Shown here piece by piece: positions 7,385 through 17,508 of a stretch of DNA of 64,000 nt; position 1 is the stretch's first letter, and each line of letters opens with the position of its first letter. The translations under genes and the position numbers were made by a program. Under the pieces are notes generated by a model that did not search any database, was not told the origin of the DNA, and saw only the letters and a list, made by a program, of their open reading frames with translations. Source of the DNA: UBA5266 sp964610025 (lineage in GTDB: Bacteria > Bacteroidota > Bacteroidia > Bacteroidales > WCHB1-69); the NCBI GenBank assembly GCA_964610025.1, contig CAZSTX010000004.1, forward strand, positions 1 through 64,000, written 5' to 3'.

Positions 7385-9131
7385 ATGAAAAATAAGATTA
7401 TATTAATTATTTTTGTAATTTTAAATTCTACCACTTCCTTTTTTCTTNNNNNNNNNNNNNNNNNNNNNNNNNNNNNNNNNNNNNNNNNNNNNNNNNNNNN
7501 NNNNNNNNNNNNNNNNNNNNNNNNNNNNNNNNNNNNNNNNNNNNNNNCGTCTGCTTTGCTTTAAAGATGTAGATGCAGCTATTTTAGGAGCTACTCCTAT
7601 TTATTTTTATGCCAATGAAACAATAGGTAATTATAATACTATTTTTAAAGTCAATAAATCATTCAGTTTAGGTGGAAAATTAGGAGTGTATTTTCATTCC
7701 TCAGAACCTAATGTGTTGTGTGTCATAAATAACGATAGTATTGATGTGAATCCTAATGGAATAGACACTGTTGTTATTACATCTAACTACGGAAGTGCAT
7801 CGCGTAAATATAACATGATTGTAAAAACTGAAACATTTATTCAAACAGAAGTTTGTCAAGGCGGAGATTATCAATTTTTAGGTAGAATTATAAATACAGA
7901 TTCTGCCGGAACATTTAATTATTATGGAATAGATACTATTATTCAAGTTACTATTCATCCTTCTTATTTTATAGAAGAACAACATACAGTCTGTTCTAAT
8001 AATTCTTATTTTTGGCATGGGCAAACTATCAATGTTGCAGGTGATTATTACGATTCCTTAATTACTTATTACGGATGTGATAGCATTTTTAAACTTACAC
8101 TTATTATAGATTCAGTAATCAATATATTTGATACATTAACACTTTGTGATAATGAATTGCCTGTTTTTTATAATAATAAATTTATTGATAAAGAAGGTAA
8201 TTACCAAATTTTAATTCAATCACAAAATGATTGCGATAGTATCATTTATCTTTATGTTATACTTGAACCATCGTATGATACTATCATTTCTTTATTGTTT
8301 CCTCAATCAGATTTGCCCTACGTTTTTGGTAGTCAAACTCTAACAAAATCTGGAGTGTATTCTGAAACTTTTTCTACTATAACAGGATGTGATAGTGTAG
8401 TGCATTTAGTTTTAACAGTAGGAAACTTAAGTGGCGATACTATTTATACTTATGATAGTAAAAAAATATGCAAAGTTGATTTGCCTTATTTGTATGGAAC
8501 ACATACTTTTCCTATAGAAACAGAAAGTGGAATATACCATATTGGATTTAAGTCTTTTTCAGGAAAAGATAGTATTGTTGTACTTCAACTAACAATTATC
8601 GACATTCCTAACCAACCAGATACTATTATAGGACCCATTAAGATAGCTACATTAGGAAAATATAATTATAGCATTAGTCCTGTTGCTGATGCAAAATATT
8701 ATCAATGGAATATTTCAAATAGTATGTTTGTGTTTGAAGATGAGAGTAATACCACTAATGCTACAATATTATATATTGCTGTTGCTGGCAATGGAATTTT
8801 ATCTGTTACTGCTGGCAATGAGTGTGGCTTCTCAACAGATCAACAGTTGGAAATATTTTCTGCTGTAGGAATTCAAGATATGAAAAATAATGCAATAGTA
8901 AAAATATATCCTAATCCATTCCAAGATTATATCAATGTTGAAATACAAGAAATGTATAATGTAATTGAAATTCAAATTATTGATGTATTTGGCAAAGTTG
9001 TTTTAAAACAGAATGTTAATCAAAAACAACTATCTATTCCATTAACAGATATAGCTAATGGATTTTATATATTACAATTAAAAGATAATAATCAACAGAT
9101 TACTAATTATAAAATTATATGTAGTAAATAA
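7385..9131 (+). CDS. T9SS cargo surface protein, copy 1, interrupted by a scaffold gap
   Basis: The start at 7385 (MKNKIILIIFVILNS) is nearly identical to the signal peptide of the next gene. The frame then enters 100 N bases and resumes at 7548 with RLLCFKDVDAAILGATPI, which matches copy 2 at 10949. I therefore call one gene across the gap. A GTG at 7686 opens a long frame but is internal. The part after the gap has at least four repeats of about 65 residues with the plan C..ELP..Y...F....G.Y......GCDSI..L.L, a pattern common in Bacteroidales adhesin-like proteins. The C-terminus, from IYPNPFQDYINV to NGFYILQLK, is a T9SS type A sorting domain. The missing middle probably holds GLUG-like repeats as in copy 2. 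Confidence 0.75.
7448..7547. other. Assembly gap (100 N)
   Basis: Exactly 100 N bases mark a scaffold join of unknown true size. The flanks match positions 9235 and 10949 of the downstream paralog, so a paralog of equal length would need about 1.7 kb here. Confidence 0.95.
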
Positions 9132-9163
9132 ATGTTTTAATTACTTTTTAAACTAATATTATT

Positions 9164-12100
9164 ATGAAAAATAAAATTATTAAGATTATATTAATTATTT
9201 TTGTAATTTTAAATTCTACCACTTCCTTTTTTCTTAAAGCTCAAAACACAAGCTATTGGGATGGTAGCAGTGCTAGCGTTTGGACAAATGGAAGTGGAAG
9301 TATTGGCATGCCCTATTTGATAGAAAATGCAACTCATTTAGCCTATCTGGCTAATAGTGTAAATACAGGTAATAATTACGATGGCATTTATTTTAAGCTA
9401 ATGACCAATATGAATTTAGGAGCTGGATTATGGACTCCTATTGGTATTTCAACGAGCAATTTTTTTTCAGGATATTTTGATGGGAATAATTACAACATAG
9501 ATAGTGTTAGAGTTGATGTTACAGCCACTGCCACTTCGTTTGGTGGACTGTTTGGGGTGTTGAAAAACTCTAAAGTACATAATTTGACACTTAGCAATGT
9601 AAATATTTCTTTGAAAAGTGTATCAGCTGCTATTTATGCAGGAGGATTGGCAGGAGCTGTTTTAGGAGACGACATTGTTCAGTATTGTGATGTTGTCAGT
9701 GGAAGTGTTTATTCTATTTCAGATGCAGGCGGCAAAGCTTATGCAGGAGGTGTTTTAGGATATACTCAGATTACTACCAATAGTATTAGAATTAAAAACT
9801 GCACAAATGCGGCTTTTGTTAAAGGGAATTATACTACAGGAGGTATTATAGGCAGTCTTAATACAACACAAACAGCTTACGATACTATTTGGATAAGCTC
9901 TTGTAGCAATAGTGGTTTAATATATGGCGCACCGACACCAACAAATATTTATACTGGTGGTATCATAGGTTGGATAAATGCAGCGAGAGACAATACACAG
10001 TGTTATATTGACAATTGTAGTAATACAGCTAAAGTAAAAGATTCTATTTGCGAAGGAAATTACATCTATACTGGAGGAATTGTAGGTTATCTACAAAATG
10101 CATCGACAGGCACTACAAATATAAATGTTACTATTACTAATAGTTGGAACAGTGGCGATATAGACAATATTAATTCTTCTAAAAGTTTGAATACTGATAA
10201 TTGGTCGTATGCTGCAGGAGTTATTGGCAATGTAACTTTATATGGTGTGGCTACTATTCAGTGTTTTAATTTATATAATAGTGGAAAGGTAAATCTTTAT
10301 CGTTCTTCTACTTTAACATTGGCAAGAGTAGGAGGAATTGTTGGATTGTTATCGACACAAGAAGTAGGAAGTAGTATTTCATTATCTCAAATCTATAATT
10401 CAGGTAATGTTAGTTTGTTTTATTCCGATACTGCTGATGTATATACTAGTGCAGGTGGAATTCTGGGGTGGATTTATAATTCAAAAGGTAATTGTACAAT
10501 TGATAAATGTTTAAATACAGGAAATATTACCAATGATAGCTATTACTCTGGTGGTATTATAGGCTATTTAAATGGACTAAATGCTTCGTCAACAACTACA
10601 ATAAACAATTGTTTTAATAGTGGCGATATGCAATCTATTAATACTGTTGGAGGCATTATTGGTTGTTATCATGGTCAATCAGGTAGTACTTGTCATCTTA
10701 ATTATTGTATTAGCGCAGGTACACCTATAAATACTATAAATACGAGTGCTATTGCAACATTAGAACAAAATACTTCTTTAGATATAGCTACTTGTTATTA
10801 CGACAGACAAATAACAGCTTGTGATAGTGGTTGTTGTTATATTGGAACAGGTGCGTTAGCAATTAATGATACCGTGCGACATGCACGTCAATTGGTTGAT
10901 TTAAAGTTAGATCCTACTGTTTGGTATATGGAAAACAATATGTATCCTCGTCTGCTTTGCTTTAAAGATGTAGATGCAGCTATTTTAGGAGCTACTCCTA
11001 TTTTCTTTTATGCTAATCCAGGGAAAGATTTTTATAATACTGTAAATAAAGTAGATAGACCTTTGAATTTTGCTGGAATAATAGGAACCCATTTTCACTC
11101 TTCTGCACCTTCGTTGCTAACGATTGTAAACAATGATAGTGCATCGGTGAATACCACTACAGATGAAAAAGTTATTTTAACAGCTAGCTATGGTACTGCT
11201 AATAAAAGAATTGAATTAACATTAAAACCTAAGCCTGTCATTGATTTAATTATAGATAAGCATTTGTGTAGCAATGAGTTGCCATTCAATTATGAGAATA
11301 AATTTATTATAACAGAACAAAACACGTATTATTATTATGTTTCCTCTATTCATGATGCTGATACTAGTTTTACTATTAATGTAATTGTTAATCAAGCATA
11401 CGATACTTTAGTTGTTGAATTTGTAAACGATAAAGATTTTCCATATAAATTTAATGAAAAATATTTAACTGAAGGTGGAATTTATACAGAGAAGTTTGAA
11501 ACTAAAAACGGTTGTGATAGTATTGTGCATTTAGTATTAATTCCTGAGACATACACTATTTCACTATCTATATGTGGAGTTAGTGTTAATGAAGATAATC
11601 ATAATGTAATTGAATGGGAAAAAACGAACAATAGAATAATTAAAGAATATTATATTTATAGAGAAAACGATATAAGTAACTCATATACTTTGATTGGAAC
11701 AGTTCCTTATGACAGTGCATCTATTTATGTAGACAAAAGTGTTAATCCTTCTAAAAAAGCATATCGTTATAAAATTAAGGCTCTTACTATTTATGGTTAT
11801 AAAACAGATGATAGTCCTCATCATCAAACTATTCATTTAACTATAAATAAAGGAATAAATAATATGTGGAATTTGATATGGACGCATTATGAAGGGGTAG
11901 CTTATAATTCTTATAAAATATACAGAGGTAGTACTAAAAATAATATGAATTATTTAACAGAAATCGCAGGTCATTTGAATTCATATACAGATGAAGTTGC
12001 AGGAACGGAATATTATTATGTAGAAATAGCGCCTTTAAATGCGTGCAATTCTTTTCAAAATGCAGCATCTCCTTATCTAAAATCTAATAATAGTATGTTT

Positions 12101-12394
12101 ATTAAATCTAATACTGTTGTTAATGATGCTAGTAATATAGCATTATATGATAAGGATAAACAGGTAATTATTTCCCCTAATCCAGCACAAGATTATATAG
12201 ATATACGATGGGATAACGATTTAATTATTAATGAATTGGTTATTTATGATATGTGTGGAAAAATACTTAAAGTAGTATCCTTAGACAAATCAAAACGATT
12301 GGATATTTCTTATTTAGTTAATGGATTTTATATATTACAATTAAAAAACAACCACCAAGTCATAGGTAATTATAAAATCTTAAAAACATATTAA
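9164..12394 (+). CDS. T9SS cargo surface protein with GLUG-like repeats, copy 2
   Basis: The 1076-residue protein has a signal peptide (about 1-26, ending FFLKAQ). From about 60 to 540 it carries GLUG-like repeats, seen as recurring GGIIG, GGIVG and GGILGW blocks spaced 30-60 residues apart with C.NSG.V between them, which should form a beta-helix. After DVDAAILGATPIFFYA (about 605-620) it follows copy 1, with one C.NELPFNYENKF and one GCDSIVHLVL repeat. It then diverges into about 180 residues of fibronectin-III-like sequence (IYREN, YRYKIKA, IYRGSTKN). The end, ISPNPAQDYIDI to NGFYILQLKNN, is a T9SS type A sorting domain. It starts 32 bases after copy 1, so they are probably co-transcribed. 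An adhesin role is inferred from the architecture only. Confidence 0.85.
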   Translation: MKNKIIKIILIIFVILNSTTSFFLKAQNTSYWDGSSASVWTNGSGSIGMPYLIENATHLAYLANSVNTGNNYDGIYFKLMTNMNLGAGLWTPIGISTSNFFSGYFDGNNYNIDSVRVDVTATATSFGGLFGVLKNSKVHNLTLSNVNISLKSVSAAIYAGGLAGAVLGDDIVQYCDVVSGSVYSISDAGGKAYAGGVLGYTQITTNSIRIKNCTNAAFVKGNYTTGGIIGSLNTTQTAYDTIWISSCSNSGLIYGAPTPTNIYTGGIIGWINAARDNTQCYIDNCSNTAKVKDSICEGNYIYTGGIVGYLQNASTGTTNINVTITNSWNSGDIDNINSSKSLNTDNWSYAAGVIGNVTLYGVATIQCFNLYNSGKVNLYRSSTLTLARVGGIVGLLSTQEVGSSISLSQIYNSGNVSLFYSDTADVYTSAGGILGWIYNSKGNCTIDKCLNTGNITNDSYYSGGIIGYLNGLNASSTTTINNCFNSGDMQSINTVGGIIGCYHGQSGSTCHLNYCISAGTPINTINTSAIATLEQNTSLDIATCYYDRQITACDSGCCYIGTGALAINDTVRHARQLVDLKLDPTVWYMENNMYPRLLCFKDVDAAILGATPIFFYANPGKDFYNTVNKVDRPLNFAGIIGTHFHSSAPSLLTIVNNDSASVNTTTDEKVILTASYGTANKRIELTLKPKPVIDLIIDKHLCSNELPFNYENKFIITEQNTYYYYVSSIHDADTSFTINVIVNQAYDTLVVEFVNDKDFPYKFNEKYLTEGGIYTEKFETKNGCDSIVHLVLIPETYTISLSICGVSVNEDNHNVIEWEKTNNRIIKEYYIYRENDISNSYTLIGTVPYDSASIYVDKSVNPSKKAYRYKIKALTIYGYKTDDSPHHQTIHLTINKGINNMWNLIWTHYEGVAYNSYKIYRGSTKNNMNYLTEIAGHLNSYTDEVAGTEYYYVEIAPLNACNSFQNAASPYLKSNNSMFIKSNTVVNDASNIALYDKDKQVIISPNPAQDYIDIRWDNDLIINELVIYDMCGKILKVVSLDKSKRLDISYLVNGFYILQLKNNHQVIGNYKILKTY

Positions 12395-12425
12395 TTTTAT
12401 ACTTCATTAGTGAAAAATAAAAATC

Positions 12426-12460
12426 ACAATAATAGCATTATAATTGTATGCTATTATTGT
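12426..12460 (+). terminator. Perfect hairpin after the surface-protein locus
   Basis: ACAATAATAGCAT at 12426-12438 pairs over 13 bases with 12448-12460, with a 9-base loop. It lies 31 bases after the stop of copy 2. There is no T run after it, so it may stabilise the mRNA end rather than act as a classical intrinsic terminator. Confidence 0.45.
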
Positions 12461-12555
12461 AATAGTATCTGAAAGTGACTGATGTGTTTTATAGCTTTTA
12501 ATTCTATCGTGTTATGTAATTTTAAAATTTTAGTACATTTATCAATAAAAAACAG

Positions 12556-12563
12556 TAATTTTG
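12556..12563 (+). promoter_or_regulatory. -7 box for the phosphosugar mutase operon
   Basis: TAATTTTG matches TAnnTTTG, 52 bases before the start at 12616. Confidence 0.5.
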
Positions 12564-12615
12564 CATTTGTATACTAAATAATTAATTTTGTCGTCTAGCA
12601 TTAAAATATTGAAAT

Positions 12616-14340
12616 ATGAAAAATGAAATCAATGAACGAATAAGTATCTGGTTAAATGGCACTTATGATGAAAATATAAAAGCTGAAATACGTACTATGC
12701 AAAAGAATGCCCCCAACGACTTAGTCGATGCTTTTTACAAAGATTTAGAATTTGGTACGGGTGGTCTACGTGGAGTTATGGGAGTTGGCACTAATCGAAT
12801 GAATAAGTATACTGTTGCTATGGCAACACAAGGCTTAGCTAATTATGTAAAACATTGTGTAAACGGGAAAAAACTTTCTGCAGTTATTGCTTATGACTCA
12901 AGAAACAACAGCCAATATTTTTCGGAAATAACAGCAAATGTTCTTTCAGCTAATGGATTCCAAGTTTATTTATTTGATAAAATAACTCCAACACCGGTAT
13001 TGTCTTTTGCCATTAGGCATTTACAATGTGATACAGGTATTGTTATTACTGCGTCTCATAATCCAAAAGAATACAATGGCTATAAAGTTTACTGGAGCGA
13101 TGGAGGGCAGTTAGTTCCACCGCACGATAATAATGTAATAAAGGAAGTGCAAAAAATAAAATCAATAACAGAGGTAAAATTTCAAAGAAACGAAAAACTG
13201 ATTTCTTATATAGGCGAAGAAGTGTATGTTCCTTATTTGGAAAAAATAAAATCTTTATCTATGCATCCAGAAATTATTGATAAACATAAAAATTTGAAAA
13301 TAGTATATACTCCTTTACATGGAACAGGCGTTTATATGGTGCCAAGAGTATTGCGTATGTTTGGATTTGAAAATGTGTCGTTAGTAGATGCACAAGCCGT
13401 TCCAGATGGTAATTTTTCTACAGTTAAGTCGCCTAATCCAGAAGAGGTTGCAACTCTAACAATGGCAATCGAACAAGCCAAAGCAATAGATGCCGATATT
13501 GTTTTAGCTACCGATCCAGATGCCGATAGAATTGGGCTTGCAGTAAAGAAAAATAATGGTGATTATGAATTGCTTAACGGTAATATGACTTTATCTCTTT
13601 TGGTTTATTATATGCTGAAAGAATGGAAAAACAAAGGAAAATTAGATGGCAATCAATACATAGTTAAAACCGTAGTAACAACAGATTTAGTAAGAGAAAT
13701 AGCAGTAAAAGATGGTGTAGAATGTATAGATGTTTTGACGGGATTTAAATATATTGCTGAAAAACTTTTACAATATGAAGGAAAAAAAGAATTTATAGCC
13801 GGTGGTGAAGAAAGTTTTGGCTGCTTAGTAGGTGATTTTGTGCGTGATAAAGATGCTGTTATTTCATGTGCTATACTTGCAGAATTAGCAGCAGTGGCAA
13901 AAGAAGAGCAAAAAACCTTATACGATATATTAATTGATATTTATTTAAAATATAGCTTTTATAAAGAACATTTAATTTCCATTACACGTAAAGGACAACA
14001 AGGGTTAGAAGAGATTAACCAAATGATGCATGCATTTAGAAATAATCCACCTTTAACGATTAATGGTTTTAAAGTGATAAAGATAAATGATATATTTTTA
14101 TTACAAACTAAAAATATAGTAGATAATACTACAACTACCATTGATTTGCCTAAATCAGATGTATTACAGTTTTTTTTAGAAGACGAAACTAAGATAACTG
14201 TACGACCCTCTGGCACTGAACCTAAAATAAAATTTTATTTTAGTGTAAAAGAATCTTTGCAACAACGTGAAGACTATGTTACAATTAATGAAAAATTAAA
14301 CGATAAAATAAACAATATTGTGAAAGCAATGCAGTTATAA
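12616..14340 (+). CDS. Phosphoglucomutase/phosphomannomutase
   Basis: The 574-residue protein is a full-length alpha-D-phosphohexomutase of the long (PgcA-like) type, moving phosphate between C6 and C1 of glucose or mannose. The order of signatures is FGTGGLRGVMG (about 49-59), the phosphoserine loop TASHNPKEYNGYKVYW (about 142-157), the metal-binding loop ATDPDADRIG (about 297-306), the sugar-binding GGEESFGCLVGDFVRDKD (about 396-413) and the phosphate-binding RPSGTEPKIKFYF (about 535-547). Substrate preference cannot be read from the sequence. It is followed by lpxD, mreC and mreD in the same direction with short gaps, so it may supply sugar phosphates in an envelope-linked operon. Confidence 0.93.
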   Translation: MKNEINERISIWLNGTYDENIKAEIRTMQKNAPNDLVDAFYKDLEFGTGGLRGVMGVGTNRMNKYTVAMATQGLANYVKHCVNGKKLSAVIAYDSRNNSQYFSEITANVLSANGFQVYLFDKITPTPVLSFAIRHLQCDTGIVITASHNPKEYNGYKVYWSDGGQLVPPHDNNVIKEVQKIKSITEVKFQRNEKLISYIGEEVYVPYLEKIKSLSMHPEIIDKHKNLKIVYTPLHGTGVYMVPRVLRMFGFENVSLVDAQAVPDGNFSTVKSPNPEEVATLTMAIEQAKAIDADIVLATDPDADRIGLAVKKNNGDYELLNGNMTLSLLVYYMLKEWKNKGKLDGNQYIVKTVVTTDLVREIAVKDGVECIDVLTGFKYIAEKLLQYEGKKEFIAGGEESFGCLVGDFVRDKDAVISCAILAELAAVAKEEQKTLYDILIDIYLKYSFYKEHLISITRKGQQGLEEINQMMHAFRNNPPLTINGFKVIKINDIFLLQTKNIVDNTTTTIDLPKSDVLQFFLEDETKITVRPSGTEPKIKFYFSVKESLQQREDYVTINEKLNDKINNIVKAMQL

Positions 14341-14355
14341 AAAAAAATAAAAAAC

Positions 14356-15375
14356 ATGAGATTTACAGTAAAGCAAATAGCCGATTTAATAGGAGCTAAA
14401 ATAGAAGGTAATCCAGATGCGATTATAAGCAAATTTTCAAAAATAGATGCAGGCGAAGAAGAAGGTTTGTCTTTTTTAGCCAATCCTAAATACACGCATT
14501 ATATTTATACTACAAAAGCAACTGCTGTGTTAGTAGATAATGATTTTCAGCCAACAAAAGCATTAGAATGCACACTGATAAGAGTTGAAAATCCTTATCT
14601 TGCTTTTGCACAGTTAATGACTATGTATCAACAAAAAAACACAAAAGTAGGTATATCAAAACATGCAGCTATAGCTGATGGAGTAACAATAGGGGAAAAT
14701 GTGTATATTGGAGATTTTGTGTCTATATCGGAAGGAGTTAGAATAGGAAATAACGTACAAATATACCCACATGTTTTTATAGGAGAAAATGTAACTGTTG
14801 GAAATAATACTATTTTACATTCAGGAGCAAAAATATATCATGCATGTGTAGTAGGCAATAATTGCACTTTACACCCTGGCGCCATTGTCGGGAGTGATGG
14901 TTTTGGATTTGCACCTCAATCAGATAATCAATATATTAAAATACCTCAATTAGGAAATGTTATCATTGAAGATAATGTAGATATAGGGGCTAATACTTGT
15001 ATTGACCGTTCAACAATGGGTGCTACTATTATTCGTAAGGGAGTTAAATTATGTAATTTTATTCAAATAGCTCATAATTGTGAAATAGGTGAAAATACAG
15101 TAATGGCAGCCATGTGTGGCGTGTCTGGCTCTACTAAGATAGGGAAAAACTGTGTCTTTGGCGGACAGGTTGGTGTAAGCTGGCATCTTACTATAGGAGA
15201 TAATGTGCAAGTGGGAGCACAAAGTGGAATACATAATAATTTAAAATCTAATAGTGTAGTAGTTGGTACACCTGCTTTTAATGCTTCTGATTGTATTAAA
15301 TCTTATGCCATCTTTAAACATTTGCCAAATGTTGTGCAGCGTATTTCAGATTTAGAATCAAAAATTAAAAAATAA
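14356..15375 (+). CDS. lpxD: UDP-3-O-acylglucosamine N-acyltransferase
   Basis: The 339-residue enzyme adds the N-linked 3-hydroxyacyl chain in lipid A synthesis, using acyl-ACP. Residues 1-98 form the uridine-binding N-terminal domain (FTVKQIADLIGAKIEG and the DEEGLSF-like stretch DAGEEEGLSFLANPKY). From about 100 to 310 there are left-handed beta-helix hexapeptides such as IGENVYIGDF and IGNNVQIYPHV. IAHNCEIGENT (238-248) carries the catalytic histidine, His240 here. Length is normal for the family. It follows the mutase by 15 bases and precedes mreC by one base. Its presence indicates a lipopolysaccharide-producing outer membrane. Confidence 0.95.
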   Translation: MRFTVKQIADLIGAKIEGNPDAIISKFSKIDAGEEEGLSFLANPKYTHYIYTTKATAVLVDNDFQPTKALECTLIRVENPYLAFAQLMTMYQQKNTKVGISKHAAIADGVTIGENVYIGDFVSISEGVRIGNNVQIYPHVFIGENVTVGNNTILHSGAKIYHACVVGNNCTLHPGAIVGSDGFGFAPQSDNQYIKIPQLGNVIIEDNVDIGANTCIDRSTMGATIIRKGVKLCNFIQIAHNCEIGENTVMAAMCGVSGSTKIGKNCVFGGQVGVSWHLTIGDNVQVGAQSGIHNNLKSNSVVVGTPAFNASDCIKSYAIFKHLPNVVQRISDLESKIKK

Positions 15376-15376
15376 A

Positions 15377-16201
15377 ATGCGCAATTTATACGATTTTATT
15401 CTCAAAAATATTCATGTTTTTTTATTTATTTTATTAGAAATTATTAGCCTTTTTTTTATCTACAAATCAAGTTCTTATCATCAATGGACTATTAATGCAA
15501 TGAGTAAAGAAATAGTAGGCCCTTTTTTAAAAGGACGTAATACTTATATAGAATATATCCATTTAAAAGAAATCAATGAAAGATTATTAAATGAAAACAG
15601 GGATTTGTTGTATAGGGTTTATAATCAAAAATTTAATGCGGTAGGTGATGTTGGATTTAAAAACGCATTAGATTTTCCTCTTTTTGATTATATGAAAGCC
15701 AATGTTATAGAAAATACCATACATTTACAAAATAATTATATCATATTAGATAAAGGGATTAAAGACAGCGTATTACCAGATATGGGCATAATATCTGAGT
15801 TAGGAATTGTTGGCATAGTAAAAGATGTATCGTATAATTATTGCATTGTTTTATCATTGCTACATCAAAAATTTAGTATGAGTGCAAAGTTGTTAAATAA
15901 TAATGTGTCAGGAATTTTAACATGGAATGGTATTAATCATACAATTGTTCAATTGAAAAACATTTCTACAATAGAAGATATTGCAATAGGTGATACGGTA
16001 GTTGTACAGCATTCGCTTATTTTTCCAGAAAATTATCCAATTGGAACCGTGAGTTATATACATCAACAAGTGAAAAGTGGCTATTATAAATTAGATGTTC
16101 GTTTGTTTGAAACAATGGACAGGGTAAATAACGTATGGATTGTTAAAAATAACTATGCAGAAGAATTAACAAAATTAAAAAAAAGTGTAGAAGATGAGTA
16201 A
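15377..16201 (+). CDS. mreC: Rod shape-determining protein MreC
   Basis: The 274-residue protein has a single membrane anchor at about residues 12-30, then a short coiled coil (about 55-80, with LKEINERLLNENRDLLYRVYN) and a beta-rich periplasmic part. That part contains NNYIILDKGIKDSVLPDMGIIS (positions 111-132) and GIVGIVKDVS, the usual MreC core. MreC is the periplasmic scaffold of the elongasome that links MreB to cell-wall synthases. It overlaps mreD by 8 bases, the standard mreCD arrangement, although mreB is not next to it here. Confidence 0.93.
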   Translation: MRNLYDFILKNIHVFLFILLEIISLFFIYKSSSYHQWTINAMSKEIVGPFLKGRNTYIEYIHLKEINERLLNENRDLLYRVYNQKFNAVGDVGFKNALDFPLFDYMKANVIENTIHLQNNYIILDKGIKDSVLPDMGIISELGIVGIVKDVSYNYCIVLSLLHQKFSMSAKLLNNNVSGILTWNGINHTIVQLKNISTIEDIAIGDTVVVQHSLIFPENYPIGTVSYIHQQVKSGYYKLDVRLFETMDRVNNVWIVKNNYAEELTKLKKSVEDE

Positions 16202-16706
16202 ATTCTCGTATGTATTAAGTTTTGTTTTTTTATTATTATTTCAAATACTAATCGTTAATAATGTGTCCTTATGGGGGATGGTAATTCCTATGATTTATAT
16301 TTTATTTATTTTAATATTACCATTTCAAATGCCACGATGGTTAGTTGTATTTTTAGGTTTTTTTATGGGATTTACTGTTGATATTTTTACTGGTATATTA
16401 GGCTTGCATGCTGCTGCATTAGGATTGATGGCTTTTTTGCGGATGCCTATTATTAACATCATTCCTTCTCACATTACATTTGAAGAACATTTACGACCTA
16501 TATTGTGGGATATGCGTTTTGCTTGGTATTTTCAATATGTGTTATACTTAACTCTTATTCATCATATAGCTTATTTTTATCTTGAAGTAATGAGTTTACA
16601 TAATTTTATGTTGATTTTAGGAATAACTCTTCTAAATGTTGTATTTACTGTATTATTGATATTTCTTTTTCAGATAATATTTTTTAAAGCATCTAAAAGA
16701 TATTAA
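16194..16706 (+). CDS. mreD: Rod shape-determining protein MreD
   Basis: The 170-residue protein is almost wholly hydrophobic, with about five membrane segments. It contains FLGFFMGFTVDIFTGILGLHAA (about 53-74), where the polar DIFTG within a helix is typical of MreD. It partners MreC in the inner membrane. The identification rests on topology, length and the overlap with mreC more than on sequence motifs. No terminator is seen before the convergent rsmG gene. Confidence 0.88.
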   Translation: MSKFSYVLSFVFLLLFQILIVNNVSLWGMVIPMIYILFILILPFQMPRWLVVFLGFFMGFTVDIFTGILGLHAAALGLMAFLRMPIINIIPSHITFEEHLRPILWDMRFAWYFQYVLYLTLIHHIAYFYLEVMSLHNFMLILGITLLNVVFTVLLIFLFQIIFFKASKRY

Positions 16707-16772
16707 AGTCAAATGTTTTTTTTGAATATTGAAATGTTGAGCTGTAAAAATTAAGATAGAAATAATACGTAT

Positions 16773-17414
16773 TTACATTTTTTCATTTAATGGCAGATAA
16801 ACGATACATTTTTCTTTGAAAAAATCTTCTTTAAACCACATATCAATAGGATAAATATATATTTTTTGAGGATATAATGCGGCTAATTCCTCGCTTATAT
16901 CGCCTCCTTTTAAGTAAAGGATACCATTTTTTAAAGAATTAAAAGAATGTTTATTTTGTTTGTTTTTTATCCATTTTAAAAAAGTTGGTAAAGACGTTAC
17001 CGCTCTACTTACAATAAAATCGTAAGTGTTTTTTATTTCTTCTGCTCTGATGTGTGCGTATGTAACATTTTTTAAATCAAGAGTTTTAGTTATATTTTCA
17101 ACTACTTTGATTTTTTTTCCTATCGAGTCGACTAAATGAAATGTTGTTTTAGGAAAAAGAATAGCTAATGGGATGCCAGGAAATCCTCCGCCAGTTCCAA
17201 CGTCTAAAATAGATGTCCCATCTTCAAAAGAAATGAGTTTAGCAATACTTAACGAATGCAATACATGATTAATATATAGATTATCAATGTCTTTTCTGGA
17301 TATAATATTTATCTGTTCATTCCATTGTTGATAAAGAGGTTGCAATTGTGTTAATTGAGCTATTTGTTTATTATCGAGTATTGGAAAATAGTTTAAAATG
17401 TTTTTCATTAGCAA
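16773..17414 (-). CDS. rsmG: 16S rRNA (guanine-527-N7) methyltransferase
   Basis: The 213-residue protein methylates the 530 loop of 16S rRNA. The SAM-binding motif SILDVGTGGGFPGIPLAILFP (68-88, given here by position) is the RsmG signature, preceded by WNEQINIISRKD (31-42) and followed by a VSRAVTSLPTFLKW segment, also characteristic. Either of the two Met codons at residues 1 and 3 could be the start. The gene lies downstream of the S46 peptidase gene but beyond a terminator at 17461-17493, so it is probably transcribed from its own promoter. Confidence 0.95.
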   Translation of the reverse strand: MLMKNILNYFPILDNKQIAQLTQLQPLYQQWNEQINIISRKDIDNLYINHVLHSLSIAKLISFEDGTSILDVGTGGGFPGIPLAILFPKTTFHLVDSIGKKIKVVENITKTLDLKNVTYAHIRAEEIKNTYDFIVSRAVTSLPTFLKWIKNKQNKHSFNSLKNGILYLKGGDISEELAALYPQKIYIYPIDMWFKEDFFKEKCIVYLPLNEKM

Positions 17415-17460
17415 TGTGTTAAAAGTAAAAATATAAAAATAAGTGATAATTTAGGATATA

Positions 17461-17493
17461 AAAAAAACAGATTGATAGCAATCTGTTTTTTTT
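17461..17493 (-). terminator. Intrinsic terminator of the S46 peptidase gene
   Basis: CAGATTG (17468-17474) pairs with CAATCTG (17479-17485) around a 4-base loop, and flanking A and T runs extend the stem to 14 pairs. On the minus strand the hairpin is followed by T residues. It lies 16 bases after the peptidase stop codon and would also work on the plus strand. Confidence 0.75.
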
Positions 17494-17508
17494 ATTGAAT
17501 AGAATGAT

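Noticed and set aside
7686..9131. GTG start at 7686 as a separate gene
   Set aside because: The frame is open upstream to the gap edge at 7548 and matches copy 2 without a break, so 7686 is an internal codon.
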